Source: Callorhinus ursinus
Taxonomy: Eukaryota > Chordata > Mammalia > Carnivora > Otariidae
Length of the DNA stretch: 64,000 nucleotides
Assembly: GCF_003265705.1 (NCBI RefSeq)
Contig: NW_020312848.1
Span: 57,244,737-57,308,736, forward strand
Reading direction: 5' to 3'
The notes under the pieces are model-generated. The model was given only the letters and a program-made list of their open reading frames with translations. It did no database searches and had not been told where the DNA came from. Shown here in pieces: positions 1 through 11,975 of this stretch. Position 1 is the first letter of the stretch. Every line of letters begins with the position of its first letter. The position numbers and the translations under genes are program-made.

Positions 1-44
1 TATCGATCGCTTTACTCACTAAAAAAAGAAAAGTTTCTTCTCTC

Positions 45-190
45 AAAGGCCCAGTTCCCTCATCTATAGCTTGTGAATAATAATTGCATTTCCCCATGAA
101 ATTCTTGTTATTCTTGAAATGAGATTTTGTATGCAATGCACTTGGTTAGGACATAGCTGGCTCTCCATAAATGCTAGCTATTACTCTTTT
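45..190 (-). repeat. MIR SINE fragment, antisense
   Basis: Reads as the reverse complement of a MIR: a 'CCCAGTTCCCTCATCTATAG' block at the left and 'CATAAATGCTAGCTATTACT' at the right match the two halves of the MIR core in antisense. It is old and diverged, and no target duplication is visible. Confidence 0.65.
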
Positions 191-1444
191 GCCTTTTCTT
201 CTTCCTCTCTGCTGCAAAAAATACTTAGCAGCATGTGGTGTGAAGGCAACAGGTAAATAAGTCTAAGAGGGAATACTGGCAATTTAAACCTGAAAAATGT
301 GTTCAAAGTGAATCACTGGGATTAAACAGATTGTTGACCTACTCTACAATTAAAACAAAATGACTTTATTTTAGAGGTAGTCTATGCTGCTTAACTCTAT
401 ACTGAAACGTGTATTTTTAAATGCACACTTACAGAATACCTATTACAATATGGATTATCATTTTAAATACAATGATCTGGCAAAACCTATGAAGAGGGGG
501 GTAATAATATTGCCTTGTACTTGAATATAAAAGCAGGAGGTTCTGGCTTCTGTCCTGCTTCCTGGGGTAGATGAATTTCCTTTCTAGATTTTTTGAGGAA
601 GACCTTCCCAGTAAAGTTAATTTCCTCATCCACAATAAACTGCTAATTAGCATTCAATAGTTAAATTGTTTTCCATCTTTATGTGTGTATGTGTATGTGT
701 ATGTATGTAGCTACTGTAATGATTATGTTGAAGCCAAATCGGTAGTGGGTTTTTTCCTCCCAGTGAATATTGTCAGAATGTGCTTTCATTATTCACTTTG
801 ATGGTGACTACAATGCTGTCACAATACTCCTAAGATGCTGTCAATGCAATTTTACAATAAATAACATTATAATGTCAATGTGTGACCACGAAGGTGACAT
901 GATGTCCAAGGATATGCTCTGCATGGCTATATCATAAATTCAGTGGAAGATGCATATTTATGTAGATCTTCTTAAGATGCTGAAATTGAGTCATGCAAAT
1001 GTTATATTACTGAGAGAAGAGAAATCAAGTCAGAAAACTTTGGTAAAGATTATGTTAATTCTACTGAATAAAGATAATTTCAAGTTATGCCAGTCAAGGT
1101 GCCTTCAGATTATAAGGTGCTATCATATCTCCAGTGACAACTCTGGGGGATTTCCCCACCCCCACTGACAAAGCCCGATGTCCTTGGACTTGAGGGAGTT
1201 TTATGGAAGTAATTCTTTCACCATGATTTGTTGATAGTACTAGGCAACTTACTTCTAATTTCATGAAGAGGATGAAGCTGTTAAAATGCTCTAATTCCAA
1301 GGCCTGTCCCTGTGATGACTTTTTTCCTTCCAGCCTGCTCTCCTGTTTTAGTAATGAAGAATGGGATTGAGATTATCAAGGTGATGAAGAGAAGAATTTG
1401 TACACTCATCTCATTTTTAGATTTCTTCTATTATAAATTTATTC
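191..1444. other. AT-rich unique sequence, no gene seen
   Basis: No reading frame above about 75 codons and no repeat I recognise. A short degenerate TG/TA-rich microsatellite lies near 680-712. Confidence 0.5.
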
Positions 1445-1460
1445 CTTTGGGCTAAGTTTT

Positions 1461-1663
1461 TATTTTTTATTTTTATTTGTTAAAGATTTTATTTATTTGT
1501 TTTAGAGAGAGAGAGGAGAGAGAGCGCCAGTGGGAGAAGGGGAAGAGGAAAAGGGAGCAAGAAACTCATCGGACTTGGGGCTCTATCTCACGACCCTGAG
1601 ATCATAATCTGCGCCAAAACCAAGAGTCAGATGCTTAACCGACTGAGGCACCCAAGGACCCCT
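1461..1663 (-). repeat. Can-SINE (tRNA-derived), minus strand
   Basis: Antisense Can-SINE: T-rich tail and 'AAGATTTTATTTATTTG' at the left, GA-rich body, 'ACCCTGAGATCATAATCTG', then the reverse-complemented head 'GACTGAGGCACCC' at the right. Flanked by CTTTGGGCTAAG (from 1445) and CTTTGGGTTAAG (from 1664), a target duplication with one mismatch. Confidence 0.93.
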
Positions 1664-2203
1664 CTTTGGGTTAAGATTTTAAAATGTCCTTGCTATTGGA
1701 AAGGATAACACATTAGACCTAGCCCACGTTATTAAAATTTTTTTAAAGTATGTTCAATGGATGACATGCATCCGAATTTCCTGAGATGTTTGTGGAGAAA
1801 ACAAATTCCTTCCTGGATTCTCTCTCAGCCATCATACCAGCCATTCTGAGTCAGGATATCTGGGGATTAATATTTTTTCCTCCTTTTAAGTGTGTCCTGA
1901 AAAGGCCTAGTCATCAAAAGGCATACCTTTCTTCTGGGCTAAGAAAAACCTAGCCATTAATCATCCTGATTCCAGGTCTGGCACTTATTTTTTTCTTTGC
2001 CTGGTTTTCAGAGTGCTGTCTCTCTGTTTTGGACAGTGTCTGCTACTAGTATTTTTCAAAGATCCTTTAGAAAGGGCATTAAACAGATAAAGATCTTTGT
2101 TTCTCCTTTTCACCAGCTCATTCATTCTCTTGCCCAGGTAGACTAAGAAGCAACACCCCTCACAGCTTGCACGCATTTTGTATTTCATTCTTATAAGTAA
2201 GCA
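1664..2203. other. unassigned sequence
   Basis: Nothing recognised as a gene or repeat beyond the SINE target duplication at its left edge. Confidence 0.4.
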
Positions 2204-2332
2204 AGGTGACCATATAATTTATTGTCCCAATTGGGGCACTTCTGAGAGAGAAAGGGAGTGCTATTAATTATTATGCTGGGATATAGGAGAAAATCAAGAC
2301 CCTCCCAGACAAACCTAGACATATGGTCGTCT
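2204..2332. repeat. small DNA-transposon fossil with inverted ends
   Basis: The left end GGTGACCATAT and the right end ATATGGTCGTC are near-perfect inverted repeats around a 105-bp interior. The sequence matches my recollection of a common non-autonomous mammalian DNA transposon, but I cannot name the family. Confidence 0.5.
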
Positions 2333-2539
2333 TAAGTCTACTTGCTTAAAACAGTAATACCAATTAAACTTTACCAATCAATTCCAAGATACCAATTACA
2401 GCCTCTTAATCAGTTTTTCTGACAGAGAATTATACCTTAATGCCTCTTAATCTATGAAGCCAATTATAATTCTCCTATTGTCCTCTATTTCTTCTTCAAT
2501 CTTTCCCCCACCTCCCATTCCCTTAAGCCTGTGGTTTTC

Positions 2540-2716
2540 TACATAAGGTCCTTGGCCAGAAGTATGAGCAGTATCTGGGAACTCTTGGGAAATGAACTTT
2601 CTTGGCCCTACCTCTGATCTACTGATTCAGAAACTTGGGAATGTGTCCCAGTAATCAGAATTTTCACAAACCTTCCAAGTGATTCTGATGCATATAAAGT
2701 CTGAGAAGCACTGCCT
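2540..2716. repeat. MER5A-like hAT-Charlie fossil
   Basis: Contains 'CTACTGATTCAGAAACTTGG' and 'AAGTGATTCTGATGCATATA' in the order and spacing of the MER5A non-autonomous hAT-Charlie transposon, ending near 'CTGAGAAGCACTG'. Only the family resemblance is claimed; no target duplication was checked. Confidence 0.7.
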
Positions 2717-2924
2717 TCAGCTAGTACTGTTAAAATTCTTTTCCTTCTGTTCAATTCCTCCCCCGTCTCCCAACTCCCAATTTCCTCTCTATTTCCCCGC
2801 TGCATGTCTCAACTTGTGATGTTATTAGCTCTGTTCTTCTGCTTTGATTGGCAAAGTTTAAAGGGTGGGAGGACTTGGGGTTTGATTTAAATGAGATCAG
2901 TTTTTATTAATTTTTTACACAGCT

Positions 2925-3080
2925 TTGTAGCATTCAGTATGTGTTAGGCATTGAGATGGAAATGGAAATCAGATTCAGATTCTACTCCCCCTAGAGCTGT
3001 CTGCTGGAGAGACAGAAATGGAAACTAACAATCACAAGGAGGTAAGTACTATGGAACCAAGTGTTATAGGACCAAGGTTT
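2925..3080 (-). repeat. L2-like LINE fragment, antisense
   Basis: A 'CATTCAGTATGTGTTAGGCAT ... CTGTCTGCTGGAGAGACAGA ... GTAAGTACTATGG' series resembles the antisense 3' region of LINE-2. Strongly diverged. Confidence 0.4.
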
Positions 3081-4264
3081 CTTTACAGGAAAATCTCTTA
3101 GAATTCTCATGGAAGAAGTTCACTTGGAACAGAGAGCTGGAGAGTCTTCAGATCTCTAGGCTCCCCAACCACTTTCTACTATGAGCTTGCCTGGTCTCTC
3201 ATTTCCATTTATCTCGGTGAGTCTGTTCCCTCCTCTTCTCTCACTACCTTATTCTTATTCCTTCTCTATACAAGATCCTTCCTTATCACCTCTCAATCCC
3301 AGGGTCTAAGCATCTCTTTATGATCTTCAACTGACATCTTTGATGAACAGAGAGAGAGAAAATAGATTTGATTCACTCCAGTTTTTTCTTTTTGAGAAAT
3401 AATCCTCAAGAGCCTATGGTTTGTTTCCACTTGAACCATGGCTTTTAACCTGAATCGGGAGTTGGATCTGGCAACTTCCTCTGTGTTGCTCAAATTGTTA
3501 AACTCTCTCTTCAGTTAAAGTGTATACTTTGATCCATAATACCAGAAATATATTCTTCATAAAAATTAGTTTCAAGATAATTTGTAAATATTCTCTTTCA
3601 TGGTCATGCAAACTATTTTTGTTTTATTGTTCTAATATAGTCTCATAATATTGTTCTTATATTTAACTACCTATGACTTTTGCATATTTCATACGAAATT
3701 TCTTTTGATTAAAAAAACACTTTCTCCAAATGAAAAAAAAATGTTGTTTTAAAAGAGAAATTGCCAAATTTAGACCTGTTGGGATTTTGTTTTTATAGAT
3801 TTTGCTTACACTATCAATAGTGTATAGTTCATATTAAATAGCCCTGGATATTACAAATTCAAAATTAATTTTGTTTTATGTGAAAGACCACAAATTTGTT
3901 CCTTGAAGATCTTCTGTTGTTTCACTTAATTCTTATTATGTCATCTTGTTCTGTGTCTAAATTAACTCTAATTCCTTTACCAGGATTTAGTTGACCTTTC
4001 TATCATATGCCCAAAAGTTGTTGTAATGTCAAATTTGATTTACATTTACTCAAGATTTTTCATCTTTGAGCAGATTCATAAAATATTATGTGTTATCTCT
4101 GAACTGCTCTGATGACTGTCAGAGCTGTAGCTACCATCATGACCATTTTGCCTAGTAACAAATCCAAACTATTGGCTGCCATGTATGGCACAAAGAATGC
4201 ATCTGGATTTAAGGGAAAATTACTGCTTTCATAACTTTCCCTTTACCAGCGAAACTACAGCATT
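3081..4264. other. unassigned sequence
   Basis: AT-rich sequence with a CT-rich patch near 3,190-3,280. No gene, RNA gene or repeat recognised. Confidence 0.4.
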
Positions 4265-4345
4265 ACCAAAATGGCTAAAATTAAAAAGAGTCAAAATAAT
4301 AATTGTTGACAAGGATGTGGAGCAATGGGAAGGTTCATCATTGGG
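4265..4345 (+). repeat. short old LINE-1 fragment
   Basis: 'AAAATGGCTAAAATTAAAAA' followed by 'GTTGACAAGGATGTGGAGCA' is the characteristic late ORF2 region of an old L1. Only about 80 bases are recognisable. Confidence 0.6.
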
Positions 4346-5959
4346 AGGTATTCAGTATCTAGTCTGCAAAATAGTCAGTACTATATTCATGCATGTTCCT
4401 GTAGACTAACATTTATATGACTTAAATAGTAATATGAATTGTTTAATATTGCAAAAATTCTCTAACTGCCATATGCAAGAGTTTCATATACTACCCTAAT
4501 TTTTTAATATCTCTGCAAACTCCATTTGGAACAAAATGAGAAGTGAAAAAATAGGCAATTGGCACTACTTGGAAATATTAGTTACTCATGGAAGAATCCA
4601 TTTCTTTCATGCTTTCTGTGAGGAAAGAGTTGACAAGTTAACTGGTTTGTCTTTCCTCTTTCCTAAATGTTTCTACTACTCAAATCCTCCTCCATATTCC
4701 AATTTGTTTCTGATGTCTATATCAATAATAGCACTATTCTTAAACCATTATGGTGCTTGGATTCATTTACCCTTGTTTTGAAGACCCCAGGTCAAGTGAC
4801 ACAGAGAATTTTCCTGGATTTTGAACAAAGTTTGTCACACCAGAGCAGAGTTATTGGTTTCTCTAAACCAGCCTGAACCCTGGAGCCTGAGTAAGAATTA
4901 TAATCATTGTCCATTGTTCATGCTGATATAAGAATAGTTCATGCTAAATATTTTAAATAGCAGCTAAAATCCCATTATGAAAAATTCTATGGCAATATTC
5001 AGAAACTTTATTTATATGTAAGTTTTATTATAACTTTAGATTGCATTGAGTTTTGCTCTACAGAAATGGCCAGCCACCTGGAGCTTTGAGTTGTTAGAAA
5101 ACAAAAAAAAGGCCTAGATAAAGTATGGAAAAGCACATAGAACTGAGCTTGCCACATGGTGGTTACTCAATATCTTTTAAGTTAGTCCACATCTGAACCA
5201 GCAATTTTTGTATAGTAACACTTCTAATTGGACAGATAGTAACACTTCTAATTGGACTCATTGTTCTGCAGATGATGCTCAAGGACCATAAACACGAAAC
5301 AAAAACAAGTAAATATCTATTAACGTCCACAAATGTAGCATTCTTGGCTGTTTTAAAATTATAACCATGGAATCGTTTTCCAAATAGATTAGAATTTTCA
5401 ACAGGGAAAAATTACTAAATTGTTTACAAAATTAGTTTTCTTGGTTGTGTGCTGATATTTATTAATGAGGAAATATGCCAAAGGTTAGATAGAGACCAGG
5501 CTGCTGTTGGTAAAAATATTTCTCATCAAAGTTATTAAAAATTTGTTTGGCATAAATTTAGTCTGATTTTCTTACTGGTGGGACAGAGGTCAGACTAAAC
5601 CTGTGAAAAACAGTCCTTTTTGAGTGTATGAGAGCAGTTAGAATTTGCCAGAGCTGCTCTACTCTGCTGGAAAAGTGTCCTGTGGGAGAGGGATGGCGGG
5701 CTACAGGGACTGCAGGCTTCCTAAGGGTAAGAGCAGCCTGGGGTTAACTTTTAGAAAGCAGATAAAAACATACCATGCTTGGGCCTCCACTTTCTAATTT
5801 GATTAGCTGCAGGATAACTACTACCTTATCTTCTTACGGTATTAACAGTTATCAATTTCTAGTCCTAGAGGATTTTTCTGTCAAAATAAATACTTCAAAT
5901 ACTTAAAAATCAAAATGTAATGAATAGATCTATTTGGTTTTTAAAATGACCTTGCAAAA
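4346..5959. other. unassigned sequence with a 24-bp tandem duplication
   Basis: No gene seen. Bases 5214-5233 and 5238-5257 are identical 20-mers (AGTAACACTTCTAATTGGAC) at a 24-bp period, a small local duplication. The longest reading frame is short and has no recognisable domain. Confidence 0.5.
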
Positions 5960-6130
5960 GTGACCTTAGTCTACATCATTTAGAATCTCCTCCCCTCACG
6001 TTCCTCATTTGCAGAGTGTGTACTAGAATAACAGTGTCTTCTCTCCAGGTTGGCATGAGAATCCAACATGTGAGAAGTGTGTCAGGAACCTACCACAGGC
6101 TCCATAAGTAATATCATTATTAATATGTTA
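5960..6130 (-). repeat. possible MIR, antisense
   Basis: 'CACGTTCCTCATTTGCAGAG' followed by 'GGTTGGCATGAGAATCCAAC' resembles the antisense MIR core. Diverged, low confidence. Confidence 0.35.
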
Positions 6131-6900
6131 TTTAATTTAAAATAATTCTGTACTTTCAAAGCAACACCATGCATGTTGCTCTCTTTGTTTCTTTGCATAA
6201 TGTCCTTTACAATTTCAGAGATATGTTGGAGGGGGCACTTACAACATACACATTTTTGGTTATAAACGCTGATTCAGAGACAATGGTAAGAGGCTCAGAT
6301 ACACAGGAGGGCAGGTTGATTAGACTAAATGGGGTGAGATGAGATGTGAAAGTGAGTATCTTGATTAGGAGGAAATCAAGAAGATGGTTAGCTCTGTTTC
6401 AGAATCCATCAGTCTGGCCGATTGACATGCAGACACAAAAAAATGATCAGACATGACTTGTTCTCTTTTCAACTAATTTAAGAATTATAAAAACTTAATG
6501 ACCACATGCTGTTAAAACTCCTTTTAGAAATTAGCCGTTGATGATGTGGCACTTTGCAATTCTTAAAGTCTCTTCATTAGTATGGAGTGTAATCTAATCA
6601 CATTTGTAGAGTTTAAACTATGCCTTTGTATGGTGGGATAGTGTAGAGCCAGAATTGGTCCTTCCTGGAAGTCAGGGTTAAATACTGAGCTCTGCCCAGA
6701 CTTTCTGGAGGGTCCTTCATCAGTGATCTTAGAATCTCAGGGCCAAGGTGTTAATGGTTTAACAGTACTTCCCAGGAGTGTTTTTGTTTGAAATAAGAAA
6801 GCTATAAACATAACAGTGGCATGAATAGGAATTCAAGGAGAACTTCAACCAATCTAGAGAAGAATAATTTTTTGGGAGGTTGGATTATCAAGTAGGTAAC
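6131..6900. other. unassigned sequence
   Basis: No gene or repeat recognised. Confidence 0.4.
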
Positions 6901-6905
6901 TGCTT

Positions 6906-7118
6906 TCTCTCCTCTCTCTCTCTCTCTCTCAATATATATATATATGTCTATGTATAGACACACACATATGCAATATATATATATACACACAAATATCTGC
7001 ATATATGCATGCACATATGCAGAGTATATCATCATATATACAATATGTAATATAATGTATATCTCCCTATATATGCATATAGATACATACATGTGTATGT
7101 ATATATGTTATATAAACA
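6906..7118. repeat. compound (CT)n / (TA)n / (CA)n microsatellite
   Basis: A pure CT run passes into TATATA runs, then mixed ATGT/ACAC dinucleotide tracts for about 200 bases. The two open frames through it (both strands) encode only Tyr/Ile/Cys/His-rich low-complexity peptide and are not genes. Confidence 0.95.
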
Positions 7119-8190
7119 ATATATCTGTTTTTGGTCCTTCTGGGGATTCTGATGACTGAATGTCCTGCAGAATAATTGAGGACTCTCCATTCTGGGCTGC
7201 AGAGATGGAACATCTGGGAATTGTTTAGTTTATAACTCCCCTAACTTTTTTGCCCAGCTCTTGGTGTTTCACTGCATGCATGACCTGTCCTAACACTCAG
7301 GGGCACCCGTATGTGATGAGTGGGACTCTTTTTCTGCATAGCTCTCCTCTCTCTTTGGAACTCTGCCCTGTATCTTCCAGCCACCTCAGCCTCATTAAAC
7401 CCTATGGGATCTGACATTTACTATCATTTTGCTGGGTTGTATAGCCTCTAGCATTGCTTCTTGCTGCCTAAGTGATTTTTTTCTAAACATTAGACTCTGC
7501 AAGAGAAACAAAAATGCAGTTATTTTCCTCAAAGAAGTACTTTGTATCCTATATAATTTAGTGCAATCTCAGGATTTATAACATCTTTGTCGAAGAGGAA
7601 ATCAATAACTTTTATTTGATTCGAATAATTGTTTAGGTAAATAATAATAAAGAGTTGACTTATTGTATGTTCCAACAGAACTACATTATACATACTTTTT
7701 ACTCCAGGTTATATATAGGAGTCATTCTAAACATTAAAGTCAGAAAAAAAAAAAGGCTCTAGAAGTTAGCTCAAGGCACTTGCTAAAAGCTATCAGACAT
7801 TATTTGTGTTTACTTTTATAGTTTAGTTCAGCTGAATTTAAAAAAAAATACAAAACAAAACCTGATTAACGTTCAACTTGATTCTTCATTTCCTGGGCTT
7901 TAGATTAGAATGCTTTTACCCCTGGGACCCGAGTCCTTCCTCTTCTTTGTGTTTATGTGAGGGCAGGGAGTTCTTCCCTCATTCCCTCCACTCTGTACCT
8001 CCACATATCACTCCCTCCCCACCTCTGTCTCCAAGGCAGGTCATCTCTATCCCAGGAAGCAGGATCTAGTCTGAGCCCAAGCTTTTGACATATCTCAGTT
8101 TGTAAGGATTCTAAGTCTTCCTAGACCTCCAGCTTGGTCAACTCTTCAAGGGCTTGACTGAAGACTACTGAAGGTTATAGTTAGCAAGAT
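7119..8190. other. unassigned sequence
   Basis: No gene recognised. Pyrimidine-rich near 7,930-8,050. Confidence 0.4.
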
Positions 8191-8257
8191 AATTTACTGT
8201 ACATATTGGGCCTTTCTTGGCTGCCAAGAAAGGCTCAATATATGTACTAGAAAATTT
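8191..8257. other. imperfect 67-nt hairpin
   Basis: The arms GGGCCTTTCTTGG (8208-8220) and CCAAGAAAGGCTC (8224-8236) pair across a 3-base CTG loop. Pairing extends outward through GTACATATT / AATATATGTAC and AATTTACT / TAGAAAATT with small bulges, giving a stem of roughly 30 pairs. The size fits a miRNA precursor or a palindromic transposon fossil; the sequence alone does not decide. Confidence 0.6.
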
Positions 8258-9500
8258 CTCTTTAATCTTATACTTTTATATATTTCAAATGGCAAACACA
8301 GCATTATAATAATAAAGGCTGCTTCTGTGTCCAATAATCTGTACCAAACACAAAAGCAACAGGCCCTGGTAGAACTTCTGGCACTATTCATTATAACATC
8401 TCTGAAAAGGTCCCCCAGGCCCAGGTGGCTACCTGACTTAAGGATTGACCCTTGGGGAAAAATTTTAGTTTTATACAAAAAAACACAACACGTGGGAATT
8501 CTTTGGTGTTTAAGATTAATATTCTTTCAGGAAAGACAGCCTCAAAAGTGGTTCTCTGAAGTATTAAGAGATATTAATGGTACGAAAATTTTGAAAAAGA
8601 GCTGCGTGGAAATAAATGAAGAAAACCTAGATGAAAACGGAGGCTGTTTGTTCGGAGCTTGCCACAGAAAGGGAGGTAGCCACCATCCCTGGTATTTGTG
8701 TCTATGTTGCAAAATTCAGAGGCAAGCAGGAAGTGGGAAGACTGTAGAGTGAAAGGAAGGGACAGCTTCCGGTAGCTCTAAGTGGAGGTGTTGGCCTGGA
8801 GAAGCGGGGATGAGCGACCTAGAAGAGGACAGCTTAGGTGATTGGTTTAGGAAGCACATTTATTTGACTTTTTCTGGTTGGCTCTGAGTTGGAAGTGGCG
8901 GCAGAATAGGGAAAGCGTGGTCCTTGATCAAGTCCTTACTCTTCAGTGGCTGCAAGGGTTGGGGGTGGGCTTCCCAGGATGGTTGCTGCAGTGGTTGTCC
9001 ATTAGAATTTTCTTGTCATAGATGGTCTGACCTTTGTCCATCTGTATACTCAGTCTTTAAGATGTAATGACAGGGAATGTGCTTTAATAGATATTAAAAC
9101 ATAGATTACAAAGACCAAATTATGAAAACTGTCAAAATGGTGGAAGGAGAATCAAAACAATAGAACAAAACATATAACCCAGCAACTGACTCTGATTTGT
9201 ATAGGAAATTAATATTGAATAGAGGAGGCCTCATATATTAGATAAGAAGGGAAGGTTTTTTTTAAAAATTATTAACCAAATGACATTGGAAAAATTAGCA
9301 AATTATTTGGAACCCTACCTTCACTTAAGAGTGTACTCCAAGGAAAGCCCAGGTGAGCTAAAGCATAGATGTAAATAATTTAAAAATCTATGTAGATGAA
9401 TATTTGTTTAGTTGCCAGACAAGTATTTTCTAAACATATAATCTTTAATATATATCTTGAAAAGTATAGCTCTGAACACATAAAATTATAAAACCTGCAT
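8258..9500. other. unassigned sequence with one 141-codon chance frame
   Basis: A plus-strand open frame at 8327-8752 is among the longest outside recognised retroelements. It shows no signal peptide, domain or repeat I recognise and no surrounding gene structure, so I treat it as chance. Confidence 0.4.
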
Positions 9501-10140
9501 GTGTCAAAAAGGTAATATTCTTGCTATATAAAGTTCATACAAATCAATGAGAGGCACCCCTAAGGACCACAGAAAGATGACTGAAGGCAGAGAAAAGACA
9601 AATTATAAAATTTGAAATAAATATTACCAATAAATATAGAAAAGGTTTAACCTTACAGGTAATCAAAGAAGAAGAAACATGGCAGTAATAGTAAACCATT
9701 TTTTCATCTGCATAAAAAGAAGGCTTAAAAACTTCCATACTCACAACTGAGGAGGTCATGGAGAGACGGATTCATACGTGTTGCTGGCTAGAGCTTAAAT
9801 TGGAACACTCAAAGGTACTTAGAAAACAATTTGGAAGTGTGTATAAGTGGCTTAAATATTCTTACCCTTTATCCTCAGGGACCTTATTGTAAAGAAATAT
9901 GCAGAAAAAGATATTCACTGCAGCATTATTTATAATGATGAAAATGTAGAAATAACTTGAATGTTTAACATTAAAGTGATACTAAGTAAATCATAGTATG
10001 GCACTCTAAGGGGACATTATACATACATGATAAAATAAATATTAAAATATATTTATAAAGGATTTTTATAGGAATGGAAAATGTTCATGCTGCAATGTTA
10101 AGAGAAAAAAGAGAACACAGAATGTTCTGCTGAACATCCA
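9500..10140 (+). repeat. old LINE-1/HAL1-like fragment
   Basis: 'GGACCTTATTGTAAAGAAAT', 'TTCACTGCAGCATTATTTAT' and the following 'ATGAAAATGTAGAAATAACT' are landmarks of the late ORF2/3' part of old L1 elements in plus orientation. Heavily decayed. Confidence 0.65.
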
Positions 10141-10267
10141 TGAACATACACTTTTTTACACATTTGTGGTTATTTTATTAATTACCATTATTTATTATTT
10201 TATATTGTGTTCGTTTCTTCCTATTTGATTGGTAAGAATGCTTCATAGTTAGAAGAGAAAATACCTG

Positions 10268-10457
10268 GGGCGCCTGGGTGGCTCAGTCAGTTAAGCTTCT
10301 GCCTTTGCCTCAGGTCATGATCTCAGGGTCCTGGGATTGACCCCCATGGTCTTGTCCTCAGTGGGGAGCCTGCTTCTCCCTCTCCTTCTGCCCCTCCCAC
10401 CTACTTGTGCTCACTCTCTCTCTCAAATAAATACATAAAATCTTTAAAAGAAAAAAA
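10268..10457 (+). repeat. Can-SINE, plus strand
   Basis: Full head GGCGCCTGGGTGGCTCAGTC with pol III A-box-like TGGCTCAGTCAGTT and B-box-like GGGATTGACCC, CT-rich body, 'CAAATAAATACATAAAATC' tail. Exact 17-bp target duplication AGAAGAGAAAATACCTG at 10251-10267 and 10458-10474. Confidence 0.97.
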
Positions 10458-10474
10458 AGAAGAGAAAATACCTG

Positions 10475-11054
10475 ATGTCAAGTTTTTCCACATGCTGTAT
10501 GAATCAAGGTGCAGTAGAGAACCTTGAGTTTTTCTAATTGATTGGATTTATGAAATTACTATTATATAAGTCATACTTCAAGATTCTTTTAGGACCAAAG
10601 ACATGGAATATGGTATAGTTCTTAACTTGAGCAAGTTACAAGTAAAGTGGAGAGATTAATGTGTACATAAAGTGCCAAGGCTATACTGAGTCATGGTGTA
10701 TAATTCTGAATTTGAGAAGAGGAATGGTTTTTTAATAGCTTTATCTTTAAACTGTGTCTTGAAGGGCAGGCTTGGTTTGTGGTTAGTTGAACAAAGGCCA
10801 TTTCACATGGAAGAGAACACGCGGGAAGACCGTAAGAAGAACACTTGGAAGGGGCCGAGGCATGTGTTGCCTGGAGAAACCTGACTTTTCATCCCTCCGA
10901 TCCATGTCATTATGTTCACCTTGTGATGTCTTCACTGTCCAGATACACACTCTTCACGTACTGAGAGGGCAGGAATTCCTTCTCATAAGTGCTCTGAGAA
11001 CTAATTGCATTTAAGGAAGCTGACATATTATTAAATTTCAGAAGAACCCAGTGT
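10475..11054. other. unassigned sequence
   Basis: No gene or repeat recognised. Overlapping short frames near 10.7-11.0 kb have no recognisable product. Confidence 0.4.
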
Positions 11055-11070
11055 AGAAAATCAAGATTTC

Positions 11071-11265
11071 TTTTTTTTAAGATTTTATTTATTTGACAGA
11101 GAGAGAGCGAGAGAGAGAGCACAAGTGAGGGGAGCAGCAGAAGGAGAGGGAGAAGCAGGCTCCCCATTGAGTAAGGAACCTGATGCAGGACTCGATCCCA
11201 GGACCCTGGGCTCATGACCTGAACCGAAGGCAGACTGTTTAACTGACTCAGCCACCCAGGTGCCC
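11071..11265 (-). repeat. Can-SINE, minus strand
   Basis: Antisense copy with T-rich tail at left and reverse-complemented head 'CAGCCACCCAGGTGCCC' at right. Perfect 16-bp target duplication AGAAAATCAAGATTTC at 11055-11070 and 11266-11281. Confidence 0.97.
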
Positions 11266-11281
11266 AGAAAATCAAGATTTC

Positions 11282-11975
11282 AATTTAGTTTAGTTAGAAT
11301 AAAAATGTGGAGGTGGACTGGATATTTGTTAATCATACCAGTGCATTCACTCCTGGTAAGCATGTTACATGGAGGCCTTTAATTCTCTCAGACTCAATGA
11401 AATCAGAACAAGGTTACCATCTATAAGACTCAAGTGTTTAATGGCCCCAATAAAGTATCCCCGACAGCTGACAGGATACTTGACATGGAAGGGGACACTT
11501 TTCTATGGGTTAACGTTACCAAAATTTACCTCTGAGCATCCCTTTTTTCCATGTTCTACTACTGTCCTTATCCAATTATGATGAATACAGTCTTTCATTT
11601 AATATTATTTCCAATCAAATTACAAGAGAATGCTGCAGGCTAGAAAGCCAGTCTCTTTAAGCTTGATTTTTAGCTTTTTCTTTCTCAATACTATACTTCA
11701 CAGGTATAACACTCTCCCATCCATAGCATCTCTCATAGGAATCAGTGATTATGAACTGGTATTGGGGTGAGGGAAAAGGGCATGTGTGTAATATGAAAAG
11801 CCAGGTCAGATATTCTGATATGTGTCCTTCTTACACCTCTGCCATGACCAGGAACCTTAATAAGAACATGTACACCATGCAGGCCTGTAGGGGTTTGGAG
11901 GACAGTAAAGCCATTTTTGGGCAAATATCTCTTATCTGGGCCCTGATAAAGATTGAATACTTGATTATGCAACAG
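11282..11975. other. unassigned sequence
   Basis: No gene recognised. Short open frames on both strands around 11,742-12,023 are mutual shadows and lack any domain. Confidence 0.4.

Noticed and set aside
5214..5257. 20-bp direct repeat as a CRISPR-like unit
   Set aside because: Only two copies with a 4-base spacer; a small tandem duplication in mammalian DNA.
6802..7159. Overlapping open frames on both strands, Tyr/Ile/His-rich
   Set aside because: Translation of a TA/CA microsatellite.
8327..8752. 141-codon plus-strand open frame
   Set aside because: No recognisable domain, signal or gene context; a frame of this length is expected by chance in 64 kb read six ways.
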